Below, piece after piece: positions 11,430 through 21,454 of a stretch of 64,000 nucleotides of DNA. Each line of letters starts with the position of its first letter. Within the stretch, counting starts at the first letter, position 1. The stretch spans positions 21,748,007 through 21,812,006 of the forward strand of contig OX155965.1 in assembly GCA_944548615.1 (NCBI GenBank), given 5' to 3'. The notes beneath the pieces are model-generated. The model was not told the origin of the DNA and did not search any database. It saw only the letters and a program-made list of their open reading frames with translations. The position numbers and the translations under genes are program-made. The DNA is from Micropterix aruncella. Taxonomy: Eukaryota; Arthropoda; Insecta; Lepidoptera; Micropterigidae.

Positions 11430-12240
11430 GACCTTTATTTTATTTATTTATTTAGGTACATAGGATTAGGTATACAGTTCATTCATAGGTCATGTAATCT
11501 TATAATAATTATATAAATTATTTAATAATTAATATAGGGAGGTTTAACACATCTTACATGACCTTTACTGCCAATAGCACATCTAACTAGGCGATAATTT
11601 GGCCCGTCTCTAGATGTGCATATTTTTATGCAATTTTAAGAAATGAAGTGTTTTTTTTAAATAAATTATTTGGACCCACCACCTGTATATACACATAAAT
11701 ATACCAATTTTATAAAAAATATAGCTATGTAATAAATATATACATTTATAGTTGTAATTTAATAAAATTTAATTAAGAAAAATAGATAAGTGATACTAAA
11801 TAAATTGTCGTGCGTTGCATAGAAGTTGATCAGATTTTACATATCCCTTGTTAAGTAGCCATCTATTAAGGTTTGCTTTAAATATTTTTATGTTAGGATA
11901 ATTTTTCATGTCTTCACTAAGGGAATTATATAATTTTGGGGCTATGTAGAATATATGTCTCTGGGCAAATGTTGTCCTGACTGACGGAATTATATAATTG
12001 ATACTCGCGGACATTCTTGTGTTCAGATTGTTTTGAGTTCGGGCGTGGTCATCTCTAGATTTGTAGAATGCAAGAAGCGCTTGCTTAATAAATAACTGTT
12101 TAGCTGATAGCACATGGGATTGGGAAAATAACAAGGCAGATGGATGACGCCGGTTTTTCCTGTGAATTACTCTCAATAATAATTTCTGCGCTTTGGTCAA
12201 TCTATCCAGATTATCATTAGTAGTAGCTTTAATTTCATAC
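11430..12240 (-). mobile_element. CR1/Jockey-like LINE, 5'-truncated insertion (copy 1)
   Basis: Minus-strand insertion ending in an AAATAAATAAATAAAATAAAG-type tail (plus strand 11434-11453), as in LINEs with short 3' tandem repeats. It carries the C-terminal coding piece at 11796-12240 and about 365 bases of 3' UTR. The copy at 37.46-38.10 kb shares the same UTR, including the GTCATGTAAG and TGTTAAACCTCCCTATATTA blocks. The flanking MITE sequence resumes on the far side, which confirms the insertion. No clear target-site duplication is visible. Confidence 0.85.
11796..12240 (-). pseudogene. CR1/Jockey-like reverse transcriptase C-terminus
   Basis: An open minus-strand frame ending at 11796, extended upstream in frame to about 12240 as YEIKATTNDNLDRL before TKAQKLLLRVIHRK. 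It contains RRHPSALLFSQSHVLS, RTTFAQRHIFYIAPKLYN and LKRWLL-like residues NLNRWLLNKGY near the end. This is the domain that follows the RT thumb in CR1/Jockey-type LINEs, where the lysine/arginine-rich helix before RVI and the YNxLSEDMKN segment recur. The RT catalytic motifs are absent because of 5' truncation. The frame itself has no internal stop, so the copy is relatively young. Confidence 0.8.
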
Positions 12241-12300
12241 TAGACACTATATATTTATGATAATTTATTGGCATTTGAACAATTAGACAACTATTACCAG
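12241..12300 (+). mobile_element. Family H repeat, right part after the LINE insertion
   Basis: GACACTATATATTTATG and TTAGACAACTA continue the host repeat. The uninterrupted copy at about 15.6 kb has these blocks directly after CAGATCTTTTATTT. Confidence 0.65.
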
Positions 12301-13234
12301 CACACTAGTTATATAATATTTCCATATCGAAATATTAGACTTAGACTTGAAATTTGGTATACGGCAACAAAGCAATGTTGGAGCTCATCTGTTTAAGTTT
12401 AAAGCTTTGTCGATCGATCGAACATAACAATATAGTCGTTGTAGTATCCTTGCTGAAAGTATTCCAAGATGGTGATCTTATTTGGCTGGTTCGATCAATG
12501 AAGGCGAATACCCTTAGAAAGACTCTGGTAATGACGGGATTTACGGTTTGCATTATGATAGTACATACTTACAGACATACAATACATGGGCTTGGTACTG
12601 CATACTTACGTAAATCGTAGTATGCTGATTGCCTGGTAATATTGAGTTATCGCAATGGTGCTACACGCTGCTTTCACGGTTTTAAAGCTGATACGGCATT
12701 GCGGCAATAAATGGCATCGTGGCATTCAAAGGTATTTGCGGAACGCATGAGGCAAATAAAGGCAGTCAGTTTAGTGCAGTGATGCAGCGTGTATAATACA
12801 GCCAGACTTATAAATGTGACAACAACGTTTTATATGCCAGAAGTAGGGGGAAGTCCAAAGACGTAGGAAAAGGAAAAGTGTACGCTTCCCCGCACCCTTT
12901 GCACCCGTCTTTGTATCGATCGCGCCGCGACTTCTCGATATACTATTAGTGTCCGACGCTAGGTGCCGTCCGGCGGTTGGGACTTCCCCCTAGTCGTCAT
13001 GTCCCATACGTTCTCGAGCATGGTGACACGTTTTTGGTCGGAGCCGTAACATTAATTATTATGAAAATGTTCAATGCTCTGCTTGACTGATTCAAGTAAT
13101 TTCTTTGAGTATCTATTTATTTATGTATTATGTTTGTTTGAATAAAGACTGGTTTGTTTGAATAAAGTTTGTTTAGGTCAAATCTTACAGCTGAATTTGA
13201 ACCACTTCCTCTTATCCTATGAAGTTGATATTTT
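12301..13234. other. No gene seen
   Basis: Short opposing frames at 12341-12620 show no motif. At about 13128-13175 a TTTGTTTGAATAAAG unit is duplicated. The rest is non-coding. Confidence 0.45.
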
Positions 13235-13550
13235 ACATGTTGGTTTGGTTACAATGACAATGCATTTTATGGTAACCATAACCTGATTCTACACCCAGGA
13301 TCGGCTCCTGACGAGGATACTCTTTCACGGTCAACAGCTCAGACACACAATTTTGTATACGCATTCGATTATGATAGCCCGTTCTAAGTTTCACCGCGAT
13401 AGGGATGCTGCACCCAGGGTTGGCTTCTAACGAGGAGACTCGTCAGCGGTCAACAGCACAAACACGAAATTATGTATAGCATTAAATTATGAAAGCCCAT
13501 TCTTAATTTCTTTGTAACATGGCTGCTGCGCCCAGGATTGGCTCGGGACT
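13235..13550 (-). mobile_element. Family E repeat with 120-bp minisatellite, copy 1
   Basis: Three units begin at about 13293, 13411 and 13530 with CCCAGG(A/G)T(C/T)GGCT, so the period is close to 120 bp. Each unit also carries GGTCAACAGC and an ATGATAGCCCGTTCTAAG-like block. The edge ATGGTAACCATAACCTGATT is shared, in reverse complement, with copy 2 at 18.4-18.8 kb. Varying unit number inside fixed edges points to a mobile element with an internal minisatellite, a layout known for some Helitron-type elements; that class is only a suggestion. Confidence 0.75.
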
Positions 13551-14184
13551 GAGAATTTTAATAGAAGCTTGTTTTTAAAAGGTGTTTTTACTATTAACTT
13601 AATTTTAATGATTGTTTGCTGAGTGATTTTGTTTCATTTATTTTCTGTAATTTCTGTTTCTCTTATTACCTGCAAATAAACGTTATTACGTATTTATTGA
13701 AACGTATTAAAGTACGTTGCAATGGCGTGGCCATTCCACCGAAGCCATTAATTTACACTAACCACAAAAATCGACTTGGGAAATTCGAACTCGTTGGTTA
13801 GCAGTGCTATTCGATATTTAAATTACACCTGGCGCTTCCGGTGGAAATATCAAAAAAGTACAGTAAAAAATGTAATGTAATTTTACGTAGATAGCAAGCG
13901 TACAATATTAACGGAAGCCATGGACCGAAATACGAGTGGAACATTGCGGTTTGGGTAATCAAAACATTACCACAGATCAGATTTCATTGTCCTTTATTTT
14001 TCGAGTGTCCATCTCCATTCAATCGTTAGGAAAGATCTCCCGAGGAGTAGAGAAAGAATCAGACGTCATACCCGTTGATCAACAACGGAAAGTAGAATAC
14101 TTTGGACCACGTTGTGAGACCCAGATCAATCATTGTGTACTACCACAGTAAAACTTTTGTACCTAGTAGTTCGGGAGCACAATA
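13551..14184. other. No gene seen
   Basis: Short frames without motifs. Nothing here is shared with the repeats in the window. Confidence 0.4.
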
Positions 14185-14511
14185 TTTTAAAAAATCGGTT
14201 GTGTCACCCCGACTTTCCCGGCAAGCAGACAACCCTCTTTTCCGCGCCAAACCCCTCCCTCTCAAATCCCCAACTACCCAAACTCCTCCCCAACCCCCCT
14301 CCAAACCCCCCCCCCCCCCCTAAACCCTCCCCAACGCTTTAAGTCCAATATTTCGAGATTGAAGTATGAGTAGCGCGTCTCCTGGTTGACTGATTTCAAC
14401 CACAATTCAACTCTTGTTATGACCAAATGATGCCTGCATGCCAATCGCATGAGCATTTCGGCTCAATCGCATGAAGCTTTGGGCGCTATCGTGGAGGAAT
14501 GCACTGACACA
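14185..14511 (+). mobile_element. Family B repeat, copy 2, left half
   Basis: It begins AAATCGGTTGTGTCACCC, passes a C-rich stretch (including a C run near 14308-14320), then the AAGTCCAATATTTCGA, CATGACCAAATG-like and GGCGCTATCGTGGAGGAAT blocks. It is broken at about 14511 by a family C element and continues at 14952. Confidence 0.8.
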
Positions 14512-14951
14512 CACTGAGAGAAATATAACGCTGTTATACACGGAAATACGCATGCTTCAACAGTGATTACGTATATAGCACGTATTGTGGTCCGTACGTA
14601 TGTATCAACATGACGCGTAACGGTGTAGTTACCATGTCACGGGACATGGTAAATACACCGCACATTCATTACGACGCAGAACGTCTCACAACGAGAACTC
14701 GCTTTTACCATGACAACATGTTATTCATACGTAAGATTATACTAAGTTACATGAATCATGTTGAAGCTACACCATACCGTTATTTTCGTATTGCCTTTAC
14801 GGAGCATGGTAAAACATATAATCGAGTAATGGAGTTTCAACAAAATTCCTTGCAATTCAACACACTTATTACTATTGACACTTTAGTATTCTGTATAAAA
14901 CTGTAGAACCAAAACGACATTGTATCAAGAAATCCAATATTTTTCTCTGTG
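14512..14951 (+). mobile_element. Family C TIR element, copy 1 (440 bp), nested in family B
   Basis: The ends are inverted repeats: CACTGAGAGAAATAT on the left and, reverse complemented, CACAGAGAAAAATAT on the right. A second, inverted copy lies at 39059-39483 with similar length and ends. The interior contains a 9-bp stem hairpin (14630-14651) and no recognisable transposase; the 98-residue frame at 14610-14906 has no motif and is not conserved in copy 2. It sits inside the CA-rich part of a family B repeat, so any target duplication is masked. Confidence 0.8.
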
Positions 14952-15087
14952 CACAGACTCACAGACAGACTTCAATCTGGAAATGGTTTTAATCTAATTG
15001 GGAGGGGGATCATAAATGTGTCTATCCGTCTTCATATTAAAATAAAAATTTAACGCGTTCACAACACTTCCCCTGCCTGGAAAGTAA
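14952..15087 (+). mobile_element. Family B repeat, copy 2, right half
   Basis: It resumes with CACAGACTCACAGACAGAC, then a block ending TCAATCTGGAAATGGTT, TATCCGTCTTCAT and AACGCGTTCACAACACTT, exactly the order expected after the break at 14511. Confidence 0.8.
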
Positions 15088-15180
15088 ATTCGGTTGTGTC
15101 ACCCCAAGACGTTCCCGGCAAACAGACGTCTCCCCTCCCACCGTGCGCGCCAAACCCTTAATCCCTAACCCCACATATAT
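15088..15180 (+). repeat. Family B repeat, start of a further copy
   Basis: TTCGGTTGTGTCACCCC and TTCCCGGCAAACAGACG repeat the family B start, immediately after the end of copy 2. The two are therefore in tandem, but the second stops in a C-rich stretch. Confidence 0.7.
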
Positions 15181-15479
15181 TTATTACAAAGGAATACTCA
15201 TACACAAAAAAAAATATGAACAAATACATTTCTACAGTTGTTTTCGTCTTGATTTGCACTCTGCAAAATTATCAATCAGTTTTGAGATATCCATTTTTTC
15301 GGCTTCCTTAGCTTCCTAGCAGTGTTGAATGGAACGTCGATGATCGACTGAAGTTCCATTTTGGGTCACATCTACCGTGGGCACCTCTGCGCCGCACCGG
15401 TTGCACTGGCTTAGTTACGCCACTGATATGATCACCGAAGATACACTTGATTTTTCAAACTTAAAGTAAACATGTTAAT

Positions 15480-15670
15480 ATATTAAAAATAATAAAAAAT
15501 AGGTAATGAAATAATTTTTATTATGGTTTTTTTAACACAATATTTGTGGTTTATTGATTTATCCATATAGATACATGTACATTTCCGGAATGTACTCAAT
15601 CAGATCTTTTATTTGACACTATATATTTATGTTAATTTATTGACATTTGGACATTTAGACAACTACTTAC
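15480..15670 (+). mobile_element. Family H repeat, uninterrupted interior
   Basis: It contains CAATATTTGTGGTTTATTG, the ACATTTCCGGAATGTACTC block, TTTTATTTGACACTATATATT and TTAGACAACTA in one continuous stretch. It shows what the copy at 11.3-12.3 kb looked like before the LINE inserted. Confidence 0.65.
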
Positions 15671-16914
15671 TTAATACTTGACAGTTAAGGTACGTTATGA
15701 CACTCGGGATGACATAACGATTCTAACGATATCACGCTATTCAGAATCGGTACAAGTGTTTAGTAGCTATGGTGGAAAGAAACGGAAAACACGCATAGAT
15801 GAATCCTGACCACATTACACTCCTTTTCTGTTGGGTAGTTGTGTAAAAACACATCGTATAGCTCTTCTCGAGCAAAGAATATCGTCATAACACAAACAAA
15901 CAAATTAAATCACCTAGCACATCTTTCATTTACTCAGTGCATACACAAACACATGAAATTCCAAGTAATTAGTGAAATAACATTATCTCGACGTTAGGAG
16001 CCGTTTCGTCTGTCGACGTACTGACGATATTATTCACGTTACGATGACCCCCCCCCCCCCCTTTCCCCCTCTTATTTCCTCGCTCCCTCACTAATCTCCT
16101 TCAGCGATTCATCTGCCTGAATCGCTGTGTAATAAGTTTTCGTAATGTACACATAATTTCACGTCTTGCCAGGCTGTCGCGGTTTGCACAGCTGGCTCTT
16201 ATTACGATAACCGAACGCCATATTCAATTAAGCTTTTTCACATACAGGTTGTTAACCGAGTATTACCTAAAATTTTAACTAATGAACAAAAAGTATTTTT
16301 ATTAATCTCTGAAAAAAATAATTGAACTAAATTTTATCTAATTCGGCACTGTTTATATTCTATTGATACTACTCCCCATAATTTTAATTCCATGAATTGC
16401 TAGGAGTTAATTTTTTTATGTAGTGTGTAGCTCAAAAATAAAAAAAATAACAGGGTCGAATTAGATGTTTTTCATTCTTTAATAATTGGTTTTTTAAATC
16501 ACTAAAGAAAAACAAAATTACATATATTTACTCCTCTTAAGCTTGTAAATCGTAATGTTAAACATTTTTACAATAAGTAAACGTCTTGTATAAGTATCTA
16601 AAGTGGGTGGCTATATTATAGGAACACTGTACTTTGAATGTTGCTACTAATTCTCTCATATTTCAATAAAATATTAACTCTCAAACTTAAAATATATATA
16701 TATATTATTTTAGTGTCTTTACTATAATAATAAGTTCAATTGAGCTATCAGAATTATAAAAAGAGGATACTACCGCGTAAAATATTGAAATTATCAACAT
16801 GTTTTCCGAAATCTTTTTTTTTGTCATCACGAAGAGAATGGTCACAGTAAGATCCGTTTCTCATAATCAAAATATTATTAAACTGCGATAGATTTTAAAT
16901 ATTAATGTATTGTA
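15671..16914. other. No gene seen; AT-rich
   Basis: A C run lies at about 16049-16062 and a short (TA)n tract near 16690. No motif-bearing frames. Confidence 0.45.
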
Positions 16915-18213
16915 CGAGGGATGTTTCCAAAGTTCTGGGAATTGTGCTATAATTAAATTACGCAGAACTTATAGGCAATGTTGTTGGTGCCAGACAAGTC
17001 TTGACATGTTTATGCAACTATCTAGTGCAACATTGTTCAGTCTGATTTAGGTGTTCGACTGTTATAGATGCGTTTTCTAAACACTGTTTTTGTAACCATG
17101 GAAGACGCAACAAAATCTCAAAGAGCAATAATTTTCTTTTTGTGGAAAGGTGTGAAAACATCAGAAATTATTCAGCGTCTACAAGGAGTATTTGGTGAGT
17201 CTGCAGAATCCCAAAGTGCTGTTTATCGGTGGATCGATCGTTTTAAACCCGGTAGAACATCACTAGAAGACGATCCACGCAGTGGGCGCCCAAGCACGTC
17301 GGTAAAGGAAAGAAACATTACTGCCGTCGAAGACCTACTAAAAGAGGACAGGCGAATGACTATTCGTCAAATTAGTGTGTGCCTAGGGATAGGTACACGA
17401 CAATTTCATAACATATTGCATGATTATTTGGGCGTTAGCAAGGTTTCGGCTCGCTGGGTGCCAAGGCTGTTGGGAGCAGACCAGAAACTCAATAGGTCTG
17501 ATACTTGTCGTCAACTTCAAGAGCTGTTAGCCCGTTACGGTGATAAATTTTGGCAACGAATAATAACCACTGACGAAACGTGGATTCCTTATTTCAATCC
17601 TGAGACCAAAAGTCAATCCAAAGAATGGCGCAAACCTGAAGAAGGGCCTCCACTTGAGGCGCGTGCAGTTCCGTCTGTTGGAAAGGTAATGCTTACTGTA
17701 TTCTGGGATTGCTAAGGAATTATTTTTAAGGATTATCTGGCGAAAGGTACTACAATTAACGCAGAATATTATTCGAATTTATTATCCGGACCACTGCAAC
17801 AGGCACTTGTTTAAAAACGGCCTGGAAAGTTGCATAAGCGTCCGTTATTGCAACAGGATAATGCAAGACCACACACTGCAAAAAAAACGAAGGATGTTTT
17901 GAACGATTTACGATGGGAATTGCTTCCACACCCACCTTATTCCCCGGATCTTGCACGTGTTTCCAGATTTGAAAAACCCTTACGGGCTGTTCGATTTGGA
18001 AGTTTAACTGACGTAAAACGTGCCATAAATAGGTGGATTGAGGAGGCACCGAAAAAGTTCTTTGAGGACGGCCTAAAAAAATAAGTTTATCGTTGGGATA
18101 AATGTATTCAGTTAAATGGGGATTATGTTGAAAAACTACATTGTAATATTGACGAAAATTAACAAAATAATAAAAATATGGCTAAATTCCCAGAACTTTG
18201 GAAACATCCCTAG
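16915..18213 (+). mobile_element. mariner transposon, complete ends, 1,299 bp
   Basis: The terminal inverted repeats are 29 bases long and differ at one base: left 16915-16943 begins CGAGGGATGTTTCC; the right end, 18185-18213, reads CTAGGGATGTTTCC when reverse complemented. Both ends are flanked by TA (16913-16914 and 18214-18215), the target duplication of mariner elements. The length is the usual 1.3 kb. The transposase inside is broken, so this copy cannot move by itself. Confidence 0.95.
17098..18165 (+). pseudogene. mariner transposase, inactivated
   Basis: The frame opens at 17068, but the ATG at 17098 (MEDATKSQRAII) is the likely start. The N-terminal region has two helix-turn-helix units, the first ending in YRWIDRF and the linker reading DDPRSGRPST. 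Then come HDYLGVSKVSARWVPR, the first catalytic aspartate in TTDETW, and VFWDC. Damage: a TAA stop at 17713-17715 where VFWDCxGII should continue, a second TAA at 17812-17814, and then the second aspartate in QQDNARPHTA. The HPPYSPDLA block is present, but the following segment (normally ending in the third aspartate) reads RVSRFEKPL, so that residue is lost. A frameshift near 18076, in an A run, moves the final VYRWDKCIQLNGDYVE to another frame. The frame is otherwise kept, so the copy died recently in evolutionary terms. The transposase normally acts in the nucleus on the two TIRs. Confidence 0.93.
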
Positions 18214-18435
18214 TATTTTGACGAATTCACTATTTTGTGAGAAAAAAAAACGTTATTTAAATATTTTTGTATATTTGTGTATTTATTTTTTAAATATTTC
18301 TTTGTATATATATAAAAGAGTTTAAAATCTTTTTGGATATCAATATTACTAAAATCGTTAAAAAATAATTTAAAAAAAATAAACTACCTACTGAATATTT
18401 GTGACTAAATTTTTACAAAAAAACAAACGAATCCA
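18214..18435. other. AT-rich spacer
   Basis: Nothing recognised between the mariner and family E copy 2. Confidence 0.5.
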
Positions 18436-19058
18436 TTTTTTGCAGCAGCAATGCAGCAGCCATGTCATGGTGATACTTAGAACGGGCTATCGTAACTGGA
18501 TGCGAATATAAAATTTTGTTTCTGTGCTGTTGACCGTTGAGTTCCCTCTTTGAAAGCCAACCCTGGGTGCCGCAGTCCTCTCTTGGTGAAACTTAGAACG
18601 GGCTGTCGTAATTGAATGAATGTACAGAATTTCGTGTCTGTGCTGTTGACCATTGAAAAGTCCCTTCGTCGGGGGAGCCAACCCTGGGTGCAACAGCCAT
18701 GTCATGGTGAAACTTAGGGCGGGCTATCATAACTGGAAGAGTAGCCTCGTCGGGAGCCAATCCTGAGTGTAGAATTAGGTCATGCTTACCATAACAAAAT
18801 GCAAATGCGGAATTAAACAAACCTGTAAATTTTCAACTTCATGTGATAATATTTAAGGAGTTCCCTCAATTCCTCATGGATCATCGGAATAGGATTTTGA
18901 TAAAAATGGGAAAATGGGACCAATATAGAATATTTCTTTCAAATAAAAAAGAATTTTCCAAATTGGTTCATAAATGGCAGAGTGCTGAGGTAACAAACAT
19001 TTAAAAAAAGGATACAACCGAATTGATAACCTCCTCCTTTTTTTGAAGTCGGTTAAAA
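18436..19058 (+). mobile_element. Family E repeat with 120-bp minisatellite, copy 2, with 3' end
   Basis: Units with CCAACCCTGGGTG at about 18559 and 18679, and a shortened one with CCAATCCTGAGTG at 18758, are the reverse complement of copy 1. After the shared edge (TTAGGTCATGCTTACCATAAC) the element continues through TTCAACTTCATGTGATAATA and ends near AACCTCCTCC plus TTTGAAGTCGGTTAAAA, with AACCGAATT and AAGTCGGTT able to pair as a terminal stem. I recall this terminal block as a very common lepidopteran intergenic repeat, but I cannot name it with certainty. Confidence 0.7.
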
Positions 19059-19664
19059 TGATTCAGGATGCTTCTGACAGTGCCCTTATAATAAGGCCAC
19101 CCGCTGTAATCGTACGAAACTTCATACAGTTTTAATCAGTAGAGGAAATCGACCACTGCACAGCGAAACTACTCCTCAGACGAATTAGCGAGTCACTTCA
19201 GTAGGCAAATTATCTGAGGACGAAACTTTCGTAATATAAAATGTACACATTCCAACTTAGGGGAGGTACGAAATGGCGGTAATATCTTTATTACATGACA
19301 CGACACCCATGAGAACCTTGCACTAGTCGGTCTGGCCCATACAAGCTCTGTTTTCAAATTACTTTGATGTTAAGGCAGATTTACATTGAGTCAGTTACAG
19401 GCGTCAGTGCTGGCACCGAGAATTGACTTGCACTTCAGTATTCAGTATTCAATTTATTCATTCAGAATATACAATAAAAGCATGAATAATCAATTTAAGC
19501 TAGTTGTCGCATATTATAATTCGTCAGTTGCTAGTAATATATTGATATAGATATAAAATAAAACTAACCAACCAGAAATATTAATTTGACAGTAGCGTTG
19601 ACTAAAGTCGGCTTTACGCGGCAGGCAAAAATAACAGAACTGATTTCAGGTACATGAGTATTCA

Positions 19665-20248
19665 TCTATCTATCTATATATATAAAACCAAATCGGGTTT
19701 GTTCGAACACATAACCCGAGAACGGCCAGGCCGATTTTCATGGTTTTTGATTTGTAGTATTTGTCTCCGTCCCGAATAGCAGAATAATTAAAAACGAAAA
19801 TTGGAAAGTTAACGAAAAATTAAAATGAAAGAAAAAACATTTTCCCATACAAAATGTAAATCCGTGTTTTTCTTATGGTCAGTTGTACGTGGCATGTTCA
19901 CGTGTCGGCAAATCATCCACTTTATTTGCTCTTGCGCCTGATAAAAAAAAAACAAAAAATGTCGTATATCACAAGGTGCTTCAATGAAGAGAATTAAACC
20001 AAGTGCATCCCATGCTGCACAATATATAAATAGTTTAATTCAATCATGTCTTGCTGACACGCGATTGATATACTTAATTTTTGTACTTTTATATTTCTTT
20101 TTGTGTTATTATCTTAATAAAGTAGTGAACTTAATATTTATTTTGTATTCATTGTATTACTTTCATAAAATCATAAATTAAGTTCAGCTAATCTGTAACA
20201 CGACATTAATTGACTGTTAGGCGGTACGAAGTTCGCCGGGTCAGCTAG
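19665..20248 (+). mobile_element. Helitron, internally deleted, about 584 bp
   Basis: The 3' end carries the compact hairpin GGCGGTACGAAGTTCGCC, then GGGTCAG and CTAG followed by T, which is the Helitron terminus (hairpin plus CTRR, insertion next to T). The 5' end is placed at TCTATCTATC preceded by A at 19664, with TATATATAAAACCAAATCGG following; the true 5' base is less sure because of the TCTA repeat. The inside retains the final codons of the helicase. There are no terminal inverted repeats, as expected for this class. Confidence 0.82.
19883..19987 (+). pseudogene. Helitron RepHel (Pif1-type helicase) C-terminus
   Basis: The plus strand reads LYVACSRVGKSSTLFALAPD, then a lysine-coding A run with a frameshift, then KNVVYHKVLQ and a TGA stop at 19985-19987. 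This matches the end of the helicase domain of Helitron RepHel proteins, where YVACSRVG is the last conserved helicase motif and VVYxEVLQ is the terminus. All earlier domains (Rep nuclease, Walker A) are deleted. This fragment identifies the element as derived from an autonomous Helitron. Confidence 0.85.
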
Positions 20249-20469
20249 TATAGAATAAATAATTATTATAAAAATATTAATAGTCATCTTGACACCCTAT
20301 ACAAAAATAAACACAATCGAAAGTATAAAACAAAATTGGAAAAAACAGCGTATGTAGATGGTCAGGTATGCTAGGTAATTGTAATCTACATACATATTAA
20401 ATATTGAATATTTAATTCATAAAATTCATAATGTTTACATAGTCAGTTACTCTTGGTTATATTTTCACC

Positions 20470-20691
20470 GTGTACGCTCGTTATTTTAGTCAGTGGGGAA
20501 AAATGGGAAAAATTAGTTCTCGAAAACGGCAGAACTTGATACGAGTGAATTTTTTCCTATTTGCAGTTAGAAGAGTTGACGAAAATGTTAGAAGAAGATG
20601 TATCTTAAATTATCGTCATTTTAGCTTAGTCGGGGAGGCAGTGAATATTTTAGGGCTTATTTGCTCAGTTTGTGAAAGTAATAAAATCTGA
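20470..20691 (+). other. Unidentified 73-codon frame
   Basis: An open frame with a basic start (KISSRKRQNL) and the segment VDENVRRRCILNYRHFSLVGEAV. I do not recognise it. It lies within the candidate 2.1-kb element and could be a transposase scrap or chance. Confidence 0.2.
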
Positions 20692-20939
20692 TCTCTTACA
20701 ATTGCTGATCAAGAAATTCCAAGTCTGCGAAGGATTATGCGGTGCGAAGCTGGTCTGGCGGGACTATTTCAAAACTGAAAATATCGATCTGTTTTACTGA
20801 TACGTCGCCCTTATTTTTACACATTTAAAACTTATAATACAAATTAATATTATAACAGATTATTATTTAAAAGATTGTTATCATAGAGAAGTTTGAGGCA
20901 GTGAGCACTGTTTTTTGCGCAATTCGTTTAATACGCGTC

Positions 20940-21010
20940 AAAGCCGTTAGTGTCGCAGCGCGTCAAAGCGCGTTACTCTGACGCACTTTAAATGCGTCTG
21001 ACAAAGCTTT
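20940..21010. repeat. Clustered GCGTCAAAG motifs
   Basis: GCGTCAAAGC occurs twice directly, with related GACGCACTTT and GCGTCTGACAAAG nearby, giving short interspersed direct and inverted repeats over about 70 bases. Possibly a subterminal repeat of the surrounding candidate element. Confidence 0.4.
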
Positions 21011-21454
21011 GCCGTTCGCAAATCACAACGAGATGTCACCCTAAGCTAATGCCAATTATCAGATCTGCAAAAAGGTCTACCTTTTTATTCGGTTTTTCGG
21101 CATTTTCCAGCTCAACGCTCACCGGAAACCCAACTACAAAATTCATGTTCAATACTTAAAATTAGTCACTGAACAATCCTATCGATGTTTGGTGACTGGG
21201 AAAATGTGTACCGAAAAAAATCACTACCTCCCCGACTAGCTGGTTTAAACTTTTGACACGATTCGGCGACGTCACCATACATGGTGACGCGGCTGACCAA
21301 CTACTTACTGACCGGCGTTTAGGCATGGCCAAAGCAGCTGGAGAGCGGAGGGGACTGAATAGGAGTAACGGGTCAACGCTGACTTGTGTCGAATTTGAAG
21401 TCAGTAACTGACTCATTATAAATCTGTTTTTACATTGACTCAATGTAAATCTGC

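Larger units (their letters stand above)
19375..21454. mobile_element. Candidate 2.1-kb element with 19-bp inverted ends, hosting a Helitron
   Basis: GCAGATTTACATTGAGTCA at 19375-19393 has an exact reverse complement at 21436-21454, and partial similarity (GAGTCAGTTAC) continues inward on the right side. No target duplication is evident. Inside, no transposase is recognised; it holds the Helitron remnant (19665-20248) and a short unidentified frame at 20470-20691. Two unrelated MITE ends facing each other is a possible alternative. Confidence 0.4.

Noticed and set aside
14610..14906. 98-codon frame inside family C copy 1
   Set aside because: No motif and not kept in copy 2; the interior of this element does not look coding.
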